Source of the DNA: Hydrogenophaga sp040372165
GTDB lineage: Bacteria; Pseudomonadota; Gammaproteobacteria; Burkholderiales; Burkholderiaceae_C
Direction: 5' to 3'
NCBI RefSeq assembly: GCF_040372165.1
Contig: NZ_BAABWG010000004.1
Location: forward strand, 590,510 to 654,509
Length of the DNA stretch: 64,000 nt
The notes beneath the pieces were generated by a model. That model had not been told where the DNA came from, ran no database searches, and saw only the letters and a program-made list of their open reading frames with translations. Position numbers and translations under genes: made by a program. This document shows positions 16,213 through 23,747 of the stretch, piece after piece; the first letter of the stretch is position 1, and every line of letters starts with the position of its first letter.

Positions 16213-17241
16213 ATGGCTCTCTCAAATTCTCCCAGGCCTGTCGCCATCAGCATGGGTGATCCGGCGGGCATCGGGCCGGAGATTGTTGTCCGGGCAATGC
16301 TGGAACGCCCCGAGATCCGGTCGTCCTGCGTCGTCTATGGTCACGATGGCGTGTTCGACCGTGCGTGTGGCGTACTGGGGGTGCGGTTTGCTGACCTCTT
16401 CGAGGCGGATGACCATGAAGGTCGATGCGTGCCCTCAACGACAGGGCGGGTTCAGCTTGTTTCCCTGCGGCAGTCAGGGGCGGCCAGCTTGCCTGTCTGG
16501 GGCCAGGTGAGCGCTGCAGCAGGGCATATGGCCGCGCAGGCCATCAAGGCTGCCGCCGCGGCCTGTCTGCATGGGCATGCAAGAGCCCTGGTGACCGCGC
16601 CTATCCACAAGGAAGCTCTGGCAGCCGCTGGAGAACCCTTTCCCGGGCATACGGAGATGTTGCAGCACCTGGCCGCGCTTCACGCCGGTATTGGCATCGA
16701 GTCGGTGCCTGTCCGAATGATGCTCAGTTGCCCTGGCCTACGGACTGTGCTGATGAGCATCCATGTCAGTTTGCAGGAGGCACTGGCTGCGATCACGGCC
16801 GAGAACCTCAGGCAGACGATACTGCTGACCCAGGCTCATTTTTCACGCCAGGGCGTGCCTGGCCTTCGTGTGGCTGTGGCAGGGGTCAACCCCCATGCCG
16901 GAGAAGGAGGGCTGTTTGGTCGCCAGGAGCTGGACGTGCTGGGGCCGGTGGTGGCTTCTTTGCAAGCCGAGGGAGTGAACGTGTCGGGGCCGCATGCACC
17001 GGACACAGTCTTCATGAGGGCTCGCCAGGGCGAGTTCGATCTGGTGATCGCGATGTATCACGATCAGGGCCTGATCCCGGTCAAGCTGATGGGCCTGGAG
17101 CACGGAGTCAATACGACGATTGGATTGCCTTTCCTGCGCACCAGCCCCGACCATGGCACGGCATTTGATCTGGCGGGCACAGGGAGTGCTTCCTGCGAAA
17201 GCCTGTTGGCCGCGCTGGAGCAGGCCATGGGTCAGTGCTGA
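16213..17241 (+). CDS. pdxA: 4-hydroxythreonine-4-phosphate dehydrogenase
   Basis: PdxA performs an NAD-dependent oxidative decarboxylation in the DXP-dependent pathway to pyridoxal 5'-phosphate. The 342 residues begin with PVAISMGDPAGIGPEIVV. Metal ligands are in GHTEMLQHLA and IAMYHDQGLIPVK, with ALVTAPIHKEAL between. ATG 16213 is chosen; an in-frame extension to 15976 would lie inside the Nif3 gene. A symmetrical terminator follows, shared with the convergent mscL. Confidence 0.95.
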   Translation: MALSNSPRPVAISMGDPAGIGPEIVVRAMLERPEIRSSCVVYGHDGVFDRACGVLGVRFADLFEADDHEGRCVPSTTGRVQLVSLRQSGAASLPVWGQVSAAAGHMAAQAIKAAAAACLHGHARALVTAPIHKEALAAAGEPFPGHTEMLQHLAALHAGIGIESVPVRMMLSCPGLRTVLMSIHVSLQEALAAITAENLRQTILLTQAHFSRQGVPGLRVAVAGVNPHAGEGGLFGRQELDVLGPVVASLQAEGVNVSGPHAPDTVFMRARQGEFDLVIAMYHDQGLIPVKLMGLEHGVNTTIGLPFLRTSPDHGTAFDLAGTGSASCESLLAALEQAMGQC

Positions 17242-17298
17242 GCGAAACCTCTGCCCATTGGGTTGACTGCCCGGGGGCGGGTTCACCAAACAGAAAGA

Positions 17299-17330
17299 AA
17301 GAAGCCGCTGGGAGTAGCGGCTTCTTTCAT
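17299..17330. terminator. Bidirectional terminator between pdxA and mscL
   Basis: An 11-bp perfect stem, AAGAAGCCGCT (17299-17309) with AGCGGCTTCTT (17316-17326), closes a 6-base loop, with A-rich flank on the left and T on the right. It lies between convergent pdxA and mscL and can serve both. Confidence 0.85.
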
Positions 17331-17360
17331 GGGTAGGGCCGCTGGTATCAGCTGCCTGCT

Positions 17361-17771
17361 TCAGCGCTTGAGGCTGTCACGAATCTCCCTCAGCAACACA
17401 ATGTCCTCGGGCGTGGCGGCCGGAGGTGCTGCCGGTTCCTCACGCTTGAGCCGGTTGACCTGTTTGACCAGCATGAAAATGATGAAAGCCAGAATGATGA
17501 AGTTGAGCAAAATGGTCAGAAAGTTGCCGTAAGCGAGGACGGCGCCAGCTTTCTTTGCTTCGGCGAGCACGGTTTCAGATTGTCCGGCCAGGGGGATGAA
17601 GTAATTGGAGAAGTCCAGGCCTCCGAAGATGGTGCTCACTACAGGCATCACCACATCGTCAACCAGCGAGCTGACGATCTTTCCGAATGCCGCGCCGATG
17701 ATCACACCGACGGCCATATCCATCACGTTGCCCTTCGCGGCAAATTCCTTGAACTCTTGCATCATGCCCAT
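17361..17771 (-). CDS. mscL: Large-conductance mechanosensitive channel
   Basis: MscL opens under membrane tension to release solutes during hypo-osmotic shock. The 136-residue sequence opens GMMQEFKEFAAKGNVMDMAVG, the conserved N-terminal amphipathic helix and first membrane helix. The second helix is NFLTILLNFIILAFIIFMLV, followed by the cytosolic helix ending REIRDSLKR. It forms a homopentamer. A 235-base spacer divides it from the divergent petA. Confidence 0.96.
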   Translation of the reverse strand: MGMMQEFKEFAAKGNVMDMAVGVIIGAAFGKIVSSLVDDVVMPVVSTIFGGLDFSNYFIPLAGQSETVLAEAKKAGAVLAYGNFLTILLNFIILAFIIFMLVKQVNRLKREEPAAPPAATPEDIVLLREIRDSLKR

Positions 17772-17900
17772 GTGACTCTCCTGTGGTGATTTGGGGCTAT
17801 CGATCTTTGCTCCCCGCGTGGTGTTACTGAGCGGGGTGCAAGCATTGTCACATGGAACACATTTGTATTAGGGGCTGAATCGAAACTGATGGTTAGCAGC

Positions 17901-17947
17901 GCAAATCGATTCTGGATGAGACGCGGCCTCATTTACCCTCGATTTGC
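17901..17947. promoter_or_regulatory. Perfect 9-bp dyad upstream of petA
   Basis: GCAAATCGA (17901-17909) and TCGATTTGC (17939-17947) are exact inverted complements, with an inner ATGAG/CTCAT pair (17916-17920, 17928-17932). The right arm reaches the -35 zone of the likely petA promoter. It could be an operator or a cruciform-forming site. Confidence 0.5.
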
Positions 17948-17967
17948 CTGTCTAGGTCCGGTACAAT
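17939..17967 (+). promoter_or_regulatory. Possible petABC promoter
   Basis: A near-consensus -10 box TACAAT lies at 17962-17967. The -35 position 17 bases upstream reads TCGATT (17939-17944), a weak match that falls in the right arm of the dyad, as expected for a regulated promoter. Start of transcription would be near 17974, about 33 bases before petA. Confidence 0.35.
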
Positions 17968-18006
17968 AGCGGGTTGACCCTAGTTTCATGTTAATGAAAG
18001 TTCCCC

Positions 18007-18618
18007 ATGAGTGATGATGCAACTGTCGATGCGGCTGCCCAAAGCAGCCGCCGGACTTGGCTGATCGCTTCCTGTGCCATGGGTGGTGCAGGTGCAGCCG
18101 CTGTCGCCGTGCCTTTTGTGAGCAGCTTCCAGCCTTCGGAGCGTGCCAAGGCCGCTGGTGCCCCCATCGAAGTCGATGTTTCTTCTCTTGCCCCGGGCGA
18201 GAAGATCGTCAAGGAATGGCGCGGCAAGCCCGTATGGATCATGCGTCGCACCCCTGAGCAACTGAAGACGCTGGAAGAGGATGAGTCGCAACTGGCTGAC
18301 CCCAATTCCGAGCGCAAGGCCTACCCGACGCCAGAGTACGCCAAGAACCGCCATCGCTCCATCAAGCCAGAGATTTTTGTCGGCATCGGCATCTGCTCTC
18401 ACCTCGGGTGCTCCCCGGTAGACAAGCTCCAGCCGGGTGCTCAGCCATCCCTTCCCGCGGACTGGCCGGGTGGATTCCTCTGCCCCTGTCACGGATCGAC
18501 CTTCGACCTGGCGGGCCGGGTGTTCAAGAACAAACCCGCCCCCGACAACCTCGAAGTGCCACCGCACTACTACGCATCCGACAGCGTTATCGTTGTTGGT
18601 GAAGAGAAAAAGGCCTGA
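18007..18618 (+). CDS. petA: Ubiquinol-cytochrome c reductase Rieske iron-sulfur subunit
   Basis: This is the Rieske [2Fe-2S] subunit of the cytochrome bc1 complex. The ligands are in CSHLGCSP (C130, H132, plus disulfide C135) and CPCHGSTFD (C159, H162, plus C161). The N-terminus has a twin-arginine motif, SSRRTWLI at 13-20, followed by the single anchoring helix, so insertion should go through Tat, encoded 5 kb upstream. The length is 203 residues. petB and petC follow in order. Confidence 0.97.
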   Translation: MSDDATVDAAAQSSRRTWLIASCAMGGAGAAAVAVPFVSSFQPSERAKAAGAPIEVDVSSLAPGEKIVKEWRGKPVWIMRRTPEQLKTLEEDESQLADPNSERKAYPTPEYAKNRHRSIKPEIFVGIGICSHLGCSPVDKLQPGAQPSLPADWPGGFLCPCHGSTFDLAGRVFKNKPAPDNLEVPPHYYASDSVIVVGEEKKA

Positions 18619-18665
18619 TCCGTCTGCCGCGAAAAGCAGCAGACCTTCGACCACTGAGGCATTCC

Positions 18666-20066
18666 ATGGCTGAATTCAAAGAAATTTCACCTGACGCGCC
18701 CCTGGCGCAAAAGACGCTGAACTGGATTGACAACCGGTTCCCTCTGTCCAAGCTCTTCAACGAGCACATGGCAGAGTACTACGCCCCGAAAAACTTCAAC
18801 TGGTGGTACATCTTCGGTTCACTGGCACTCGTAGTGCTCGTGATCCAGATTGTCACCGGCATCTTCCTCGTGATGCACTACAAGCCTGATGCGGCGCTGG
18901 CCTTTGCATCGGTCGAGTACATCATGCGTGATGTTCCCTGGGGCTGGCTGATCCGCTACATGCACTCCACGGGCGCATCTGCCTTCTTTATCGTGGTTTA
19001 TCTGCACATGTACCGTGGCCTGATCTACGGTTCTTACCGCAAGCCACGCGAACTGGTCTGGGTCTTTGGTTGCGGGATCTTCCTGGCTTTGATGGCTGAA
19101 GCCTTCATGGGCTATCTGCTGCCTTGGGGCCAGATGTCCTACTGGGGTGCGCAGGTGATTGTGAACCTGTTCTCTGCCATTCCGGTGGTCGGTCCTGACC
19201 TTGCCCTGCTGATCCGCGGTGACTTCGTTGTCGGCGACGCAACGCTGAACCGCTTCTTCAGCTTCCACGTGATTGCTGTGCCTCTGGTTCTGCTGGGTCT
19301 GGTGGTCGCCCACATCATTGCGCTGCATGAAGTGGGTTCCAACAACCCTGACGGCGTCGAGATCAAGGCGCACAAGGACGCCAATGGCATCCCGCTCGAC
19401 GGCATTCCATTCCATCCTTACTACAGCGTGCACGACATCTTCGGTCTGGGCCTGTTCCTGATGGCGTTCACTGCCATCGTGTTCTTCGCTCCCGAGTTTG
19501 GCGGCTATTTCCTGGAGTTCAACAACTTCATCCCGGCCGATCCGCTGAAGACGCCACCGCACATTGCGCCAGTCTGGTATTTCACGCCTTTCTACTCCAT
19601 GCTGCGTGCCATCACCTCCGAGATGATGTATGTGCTGGTGGGGTGTGTCGCGCTTGCCGCCCTGGGTGCGCTGTTCATTGGCCGACTGAATGCGATTATC
19701 AAGGTGGGTGTCTTGGGTGTGGCCGCAGTGCTGGCTGTTGCCATGCTGACCATCGATGCCAAGTTCTGGGGTGTGGTGGTGATGGGCGCTGCCGTCATCA
19801 TTCTGTTCTTCCTGCCTTGGCTTGATTTCAGCCCTGCCAAGTCCATCCGCTACCGTCCGAGCTGGAACAAGTGGTTGTATGCCGTTTTCGTCATCAACTT
19901 CCTGATCCTGGGCTACCTTGGCGTCTTGCCTCCATCTCCTGTTGGAGAGCGCGTGTCTCAAGTTGGCACTCTGTTCTACTTTGGCTTCTTCCTGCTGATG
20001 CCATGGTGGTCCACCAAGGGCGAGTTCAAACCGGTCCCAGACCGCGTGACGTTCAAGCCTCACTGA
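18666..20066 (+). CDS. petB: Cytochrome b of the bc1 complex
   Basis: Cytochrome b holds the two b hemes and both quinone sites. Visible fingerprints include MHYKPDAALAFASVEYIMRD, the helix with GWLIRYMHSTGASAFFIVVYLHM, LPWGQMSYWGAQVI, and the Qo-site PDNP-equivalent region FIPADPLKTPPHIAPVWYF. At 466 residues it is longer than the 400-residue core form, owing to additional C-terminal hydrophobic helices that are common in betaproteobacteria. It starts 47 bases after petA. Confidence 0.97.
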   Translation: MAEFKEISPDAPLAQKTLNWIDNRFPLSKLFNEHMAEYYAPKNFNWWYIFGSLALVVLVIQIVTGIFLVMHYKPDAALAFASVEYIMRDVPWGWLIRYMHSTGASAFFIVVYLHMYRGLIYGSYRKPRELVWVFGCGIFLALMAEAFMGYLLPWGQMSYWGAQVIVNLFSAIPVVGPDLALLIRGDFVVGDATLNRFFSFHVIAVPLVLLGLVVAHIIALHEVGSNNPDGVEIKAHKDANGIPLDGIPFHPYYSVHDIFGLGLFLMAFTAIVFFAPEFGGYFLEFNNFIPADPLKTPPHIAPVWYFTPFYSMLRAITSEMMYVLVGCVALAALGALFIGRLNAIIKVGVLGVAAVLAVAMLTIDAKFWGVVVMGAAVIILFFLPWLDFSPAKSIRYRPSWNKWLYAVFVINFLILGYLGVLPPSPVGERVSQVGTLFYFGFFLLMPWWSTKGEFKPVPDRVTFKPH

Positions 20067-20098
20067 GACACAGAAGCCATTAGCGGAGAAAACTTCCA

Positions 20099-20854
20099 AT
20101 GAAAAAGATTCTTTTGGGCATCGCACTGGCTCTTGGCATGAGCAGTGCGGCTACGGCCGCCGGAGGCGGGTTTCCCATCGACAAAGCGCCCAATCGGGTG
20201 ACTGACCAGGCTGCTTTGCAGCGCGGTGCGAAGATTTTTGTCAACTACTGCCTGAACTGCCATTCGGCAGCGTTCATGCGGTACAACCGTTTGCGCGATA
20301 TTGGTCTGGAAGACAAGGAAATCCAGAAGTACTTCACCTTTGCCACCGACAAGATCGGTGACACGATGAAGGCGTCAATCAATGCGCGCGAGGCCAAAGA
20401 CTGGTTTGGTGCCACGCCGCCTGATCTGACCGTGATCGCGCGTTCGCGTGCCGGCCATGGGTACAACGGTGCCGACTATATCTATACGCTGTTGCGCACC
20501 TACTATCGGGACGGCACGAAGGCCACTGGCTGGAACAACAAGGTGTTCCCGAGCATTGCTATGCCACATCCACTGTGGCAACTGCAAGGCGAGCAAAAGC
20601 CTGTGATCAAAGAGGTCGAAAGCCATGGCCACACGACGGAAATCGTGACCGGCTGGGAACAGGTCAAGCCTGGCACCATGTCCAAGGCGGAATATGACGA
20701 CGCTGTTGGTGACCTGGTGGCCTATCTCCAGTGGATGGGCGAGCCTGCCCAGACCAAGCGTGTTCGTGTTGGCGTCTGGGTGCTTATTTTCCTTTCAGTC
20801 TTCACCCTGATCGCCTGGCGCCTGAACGCCGCCTACTGGAAAGACGTCAAGTAA
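20099..20854 (+). CDS. petC: Cytochrome c1
   Basis: This is the membrane-anchored c-type cytochrome of the bc1 complex. A signal peptide covers about residues 1-21 (ALGMSSAATA cleavage region). The heme motif is CLNCH at 51-55, followed by SAAFMRYNRL. The axial Met is probably in FPSIAMPHPLW. A C-terminal membrane helix (VGVWVLIFLSVFTLIAWRL) ends the protein at 251 residues. A stem-loop with a T-rich flank lies between this gene and sspA. Confidence 0.97.
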   Translation: MKKILLGIALALGMSSAATAAGGGFPIDKAPNRVTDQAALQRGAKIFVNYCLNCHSAAFMRYNRLRDIGLEDKEIQKYFTFATDKIGDTMKASINAREAKDWFGATPPDLTVIARSRAGHGYNGADYIYTLLRTYYRDGTKATGWNNKVFPSIAMPHPLWQLQGEQKPVIKEVESHGHTTEIVTGWEQVKPGTMSKAEYDDAVGDLVAYLQWMGEPAQTKRVRVGVWVLIFLSVFTLIAWRLNAAYWKDVK

Positions 20855-20915
20855 TTTCCCATCTATCCCTCAGCCAGTACCCGTCGGCCGGACAACGGTC
20901 CGGGGCTGGCCCGGC

Positions 20916-20970
20916 CAGTGGAAGCGATACGACTGCCGTTCCGCAGCGTCGCCTTCCACTGTTTTGTTTC
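20916..20970 (+). terminator. Terminator or attenuator between petC and sspA
   Basis: CAGTGGAAG-CGA (20916-20927) pairs with TCG-C-CTTCCACTG (20949-20961) with one bulge, directly followed by TTTTGTTT and then the sspA ribosome-binding site. A second small stem, CCGGAC/GTCCGG, lies just upstream (about 20888-20903). Confidence 0.5.
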
Positions 20971-20984
20971 AAGGAGCCCCTCGA

Positions 20985-21596
20985 ATGATGGTCTTGTACT
21001 CTGGCACTACCTGCCCCTTCTCTCATCGCTGCCGCTTTGTTCTGTTTGAAAAAGGCATGGACTTCGAGATCCGTGATGTCGACCTCTACAACAAGCCGGA
21101 AGATATCAGCGTGATGAACCCTTACGGTCAGGTGCCTATCCTGGTCGAGCGCGATCTCATCCTGTATGAGTCCAACATCATCAACGAGTACATCGATGAG
21201 CGTTTTCCGCATCCCCAGCTGATGCCCGGAGATCCGGTGGATCGTGCGCGCGTTCGGTTGTTTCTCCTGAACTTCGAGAAAGAGCTGTTTGCACACGTGG
21301 CCGTGCTGGAGAGCCGTGCGGCCAAGAGCAACGAGAAGGCCTTGGAGAAGGCGCGCTCGCACATTCGTGACCGCCTGACCCAGCTCGCTCCAGTGTTTCT
21401 CAAAAACAAATTCATGCTGGGCGACAACTTCTCCATGCTTGATGTGGCCATTGCTCCATTGCTGTGGCGCCTGGACTTCTATGGCATTGAACTGAGCAAG
21501 AACGCAGCGCCTCTGCTCAAATATGCAGAGCGAATCTTCTCGCGCCCCGCTTACATTGAGGCGTTGACGCCCTCCGAGAAGGTGATGCGCAAGTAA
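20985..21596 (+). CDS. sspA: Stringent starvation protein A
   Basis: SspA is a GST-fold protein that binds RNA polymerase and alters transcription in stationary phase and stress. The 203-residue sequence has the thioredoxin-like N-terminus (LYSGTTCPFSHRCRFVL) and an all-alpha C-terminal domain. Two adjacent ATGs lie at 20985 and 20988, with AAGGAG at 20971-20976, so translation starts there and not at the in-frame 20964. It follows petABC, a widespread arrangement in beta- and gammaproteobacteria, and precedes sspB. Confidence 0.94.
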   Translation: MMVLYSGTTCPFSHRCRFVLFEKGMDFEIRDVDLYNKPEDISVMNPYGQVPILVERDLILYESNIINEYIDERFPHPQLMPGDPVDRARVRLFLLNFEKELFAHVAVLESRAAKSNEKALEKARSHIRDRLTQLAPVFLKNKFMLGDNFSMLDVAIAPLLWRLDFYGIELSKNAAPLLKYAERIFSRPAYIEALTPSEKVMRK

Positions 21597-21640
21597 GCAC
21601 CCGCCCCATTGCTCACCCTGCTACCTGAACAAGCTCCCGC

Positions 21641-22150
21641 ATGATTGACGCTGATCCTGGATTGCCATCTACTCGCCCATACTTGGTTCGAGCGTTGCAT
21701 GAATGGTGTACGGAAAACGGCTTTTCACCGTACATGGCCGTCTGCGTTGACGAATCTGTTCAGGTTCCAGCAGAGTACGTGAACAACGGCGAGATCGTGC
21801 TCAACGTCAGCTACGACGCCACCAGCGGCTTGCAGCTGGGCAATGACTACATCCATTTCAAAGCCCGTTTCGGCGGTATTCCCAGAGATGTGATGATTCC
21901 GGTCTCCCATGTCCTGGCCATTTATGCCAAGGAGAATGGTCAGGGAATGGGCTTTCCCCCACCAGAGCAGCCCGCACAAGCTCTCGCTCCTGTTGAAGGA
22001 GGGGCGTCGGAAGAAGAGCCCAACAGCAACGTTACGCCCTTGCGTGCAGTGCCAAGTGGTCCGGCCATCGTGGACAGTGAGGACCACCAGCCTGACCCGC
22101 CCAATCCGCCGCCAACCGGTGGTCGCCCGACCCTCAAGCGAGTCAAGTAG
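21641..22150 (+). CDS. sspB: ClpXP adaptor SspB
   Basis: SspB delivers ssrA-tagged proteins to ClpXP. The N-terminal 115 residues form the substrate-binding domain (TRPYLVRALHEWCTENGFSP and the strand EIVLNVSYDATSGLQLGND). A flexible acidic/proline linker follows, and the last residues GRPTLKRVK match the C-terminal ClpX-binding tail. The length is 169 residues. tRNA-Thr begins 12 bases after its stop. Confidence 0.94.
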   Translation: MIDADPGLPSTRPYLVRALHEWCTENGFSPYMAVCVDESVQVPAEYVNNGEIVLNVSYDATSGLQLGNDYIHFKARFGGIPRDVMIPVSHVLAIYAKENGQGMGFPPPEQPAQALAPVEGGASEEEPNSNVTPLRAVPSGPAIVDSEDHQPDPPNPPPTGGRPTLKRVK

Positions 22151-22162
22151 AATTCGAGATTC

Positions 22163-22238
22163 GCCGCTTTAGCTCAGTTGGTAGAGCACTCGCCTTGTAA
22201 GCGATAGGTCGTCTGTTCGAGTCAGACAAGCGGCACCA
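22163..22238 (+). tRNA. tRNA-Thr (anticodon TGT)
   Basis: The 76-base cloverleaf has acceptor GCCGCTT with AAGCGGC and encoded CCA. The D arm is GCTC/GAGC, and the anticodon loop CTTGTAA gives TGT. The T arm is GTCTG-TTCGAGT-CAGAC. The first pair of the anticodon stem (C with T) is mismatched. Confidence 0.95.
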
Positions 22239-22242
22239 AGAC

Positions 22243-22281
22243 AAAGGAGAGCGTGGCTGAAATCCATGCTCTCCTTTTTAT
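22243..22281. terminator. Terminator after tRNA-Thr, shared with dciA
   Basis: A 14-bp stem with one G-T pair, AAAGGAGAGCGTGG (22243-22256) with CCATGCTCTCCTTT (22264-22277), closes a 7-base loop and runs into TTTTATT. It ends the sspAB-tRNA unit and lies at the 3' end of the convergent dciA. Confidence 0.85.
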
Positions 22282-22294
22282 TCGTCTGTCAGGC

Positions 22295-22624
22295 TCAATA
22301 AACCGCGCGTTCGGTGGGGCCTTGGATTTTTACGCGAATCGCGCTAACCTCTGCACCACTTTGGTTCAGTGCGTCCAGAAGCCTTGGCAGTAACTGCCGG
22401 ATCTTCACCGCTGCGGGCGCGCTTCGGACCAGAATGCACCATTGACCGTCTGTGAGAGGGCCTGACCTCACCTGGCTCCTGAGCGCGGGCGGCAAGAGTG
22501 GCTTCACTCGCTCCAAATGTGCTTGTGACTTGGCAATGCGAGCCTGCAGGGCGGCCAAAGTTGGCGCGTCGCCCGCAGCTTGCTCCAACGAGCGCATGTT
22601 GTAGGTGGGGCGGTAGTTGGACAT
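22295..22624 (-). CDS. dciA: DciA-like DUF721 protein
   Basis: The 109-residue protein resembles DciA (DUF721), which loads the replicative helicase DnaB in bacteria that lack DnaC. It has a helical N-terminal half (ALQARIAKSQAHLERVKPLL) and a strand-rich C-terminal half (CILVRSAPAAVKIRQLLP) ending VSAIRVKIQ, the usual DUF721 pattern. The family often neighbours secA, as here. It diverges from the M23 peptidase gene. Confidence 0.72.
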   Translation of the reverse strand: MSNYRPTYNMRSLEQAAGDAPTLAALQARIAKSQAHLERVKPLLPPALRSQVRSGPLTDGQWCILVRSAPAAVKIRQLLPRLLDALNQSGAEVSAIRVKIQGPTERAVY

Positions 22625-22680
22625 CTCTTATTTGTATCTGAACCAATCAAACAGAGCGATTCAGTCAGTCGGGGACAGCA

Positions 22681-23589
22681 ATGCACATCATTATCACGGA
22701 CGCTTGGCTTGCAAAGAGCAAGGCTATTCATTTGACGGGCGCAAAACTGATGATGCTGGCGCTGCTGCTGATAGGCGGGCTTGGCGCTCTGACGGTTGGT
22801 GGCCTGGCATGGGCACAGCACCAGGGGTGGGTGCAAGCCTGGGGGGTGCCAGCTGAGGAAGAAAACGCGGACAGCGCCTATATGAGGGCCAACCTTGACG
22901 CGATGGCGAGGCGGCTCGGCGAAATGCAGGCCCGCCTCATCCAAGTAGACTCCCTGGGGGCACGAGTCGCCGAACTCGCGGGCCTGGATCCTGAGGATTT
23001 CAAGGTGAAGCCGGGCGAAGGTGGTGCTTTGATGAGCGTATCCCCTTTGTCTGCCGAAGAGTTTGGTCATGCGATGGATTCGCTTGATGAAGAGTCGGCG
23101 CAACGGCTGGACTGGTTGACATATGTGGAGTCTCGCTTGTTCGAGCAGCAACTGCAGTCTTATCTTGTCCCGACCCAGGAACCCGTGGAAGGCGCGCGCA
23201 TCGGTTCACCCTTCGGATACCGAATAGATCCGATCAATGGCCGCAAGGCACTGCACACCGGGCTGGACTTTCCAGCAGATACCGGCACCCCGATTCTGGC
23301 CGCAGCAGGAGGGGTTGTCGTGGTTGAGCAACGTCACCCTGCCTACGGCAACATGGTAGAGATTGACCATGGCAACAAGGTGATTACCCGATATGCCCAT
23401 GCATCGAAGGTATTTGTCAAGAAAGGGGACCTGGTCAAGCGCGGCCAGCACATCGCCGACGTCGGTTCGACAGGGCGGTCGACCGGCCCCCATTTGCACT
23501 TTGAAGTCTGGGTGGCAGGCACTGTCCAGAACCCGCGTCGGTTCCTCGATGCTGGGGAGCAACTGGCGACCATATCCGCCAAGCGCTAA
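22681..23589 (+). CDS. M23-family (LytM) murein endopeptidase, membrane anchored
   Basis: The 302-residue protein has one N-terminal membrane helix (about 23-45) and then a periplasmic region with a short coiled coil (about 65-100). The peptidase domain is at about 172-295. The metal ligands are H192 and D196 (LHTGLDFPAD) and the HLH motif at 271-273 (GPHLHFEVW), so it should be active rather than an EnvC-like activator. It probably cuts peptide cross-links during growth or division. It lies upstream of secA. Confidence 0.9.
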   Translation: MHIIITDAWLAKSKAIHLTGAKLMMLALLLIGGLGALTVGGLAWAQHQGWVQAWGVPAEEENADSAYMRANLDAMARRLGEMQARLIQVDSLGARVAELAGLDPEDFKVKPGEGGALMSVSPLSAEEFGHAMDSLDEESAQRLDWLTYVESRLFEQQLQSYLVPTQEPVEGARIGSPFGYRIDPINGRKALHTGLDFPADTGTPILAAAGGVVVVEQRHPAYGNMVEIDHGNKVITRYAHASKVFVKKGDLVKRGQHIADVGSTGRSTGPHLHFEVWVAGTVQNPRRFLDAGEQLATISAKR

Positions 23590-23747
23590 GGACCACTGCC
23601 GGGCGAAGGTAGAATGGCCTGTTAGCCCGGAATCATCCCTGTTGGCTCGTGCCTGCTCTCGTATGGAGCTGGGCACCTGCATCAACTCTTAAGCGAATAT
23701 CCGGTTCGTCCTGAAGCGAAAGATCGCCTGGTCGAGCCAATTTTTTT

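Noticed and set aside
18819..20126. A 435-codon open frame on the minus strand
   Set aside because: It is the shadow of petB. The His- and Gln-rich translation is typical of the reverse of membrane-helix codons.
23590..23747. SecM-like arrest peptide upstream of secA
   Set aside because: I looked for a short frame with a secretion signal and a Pro-rich end. Only an out-of-context nine-codon piece beginning MELGTCINS was found.
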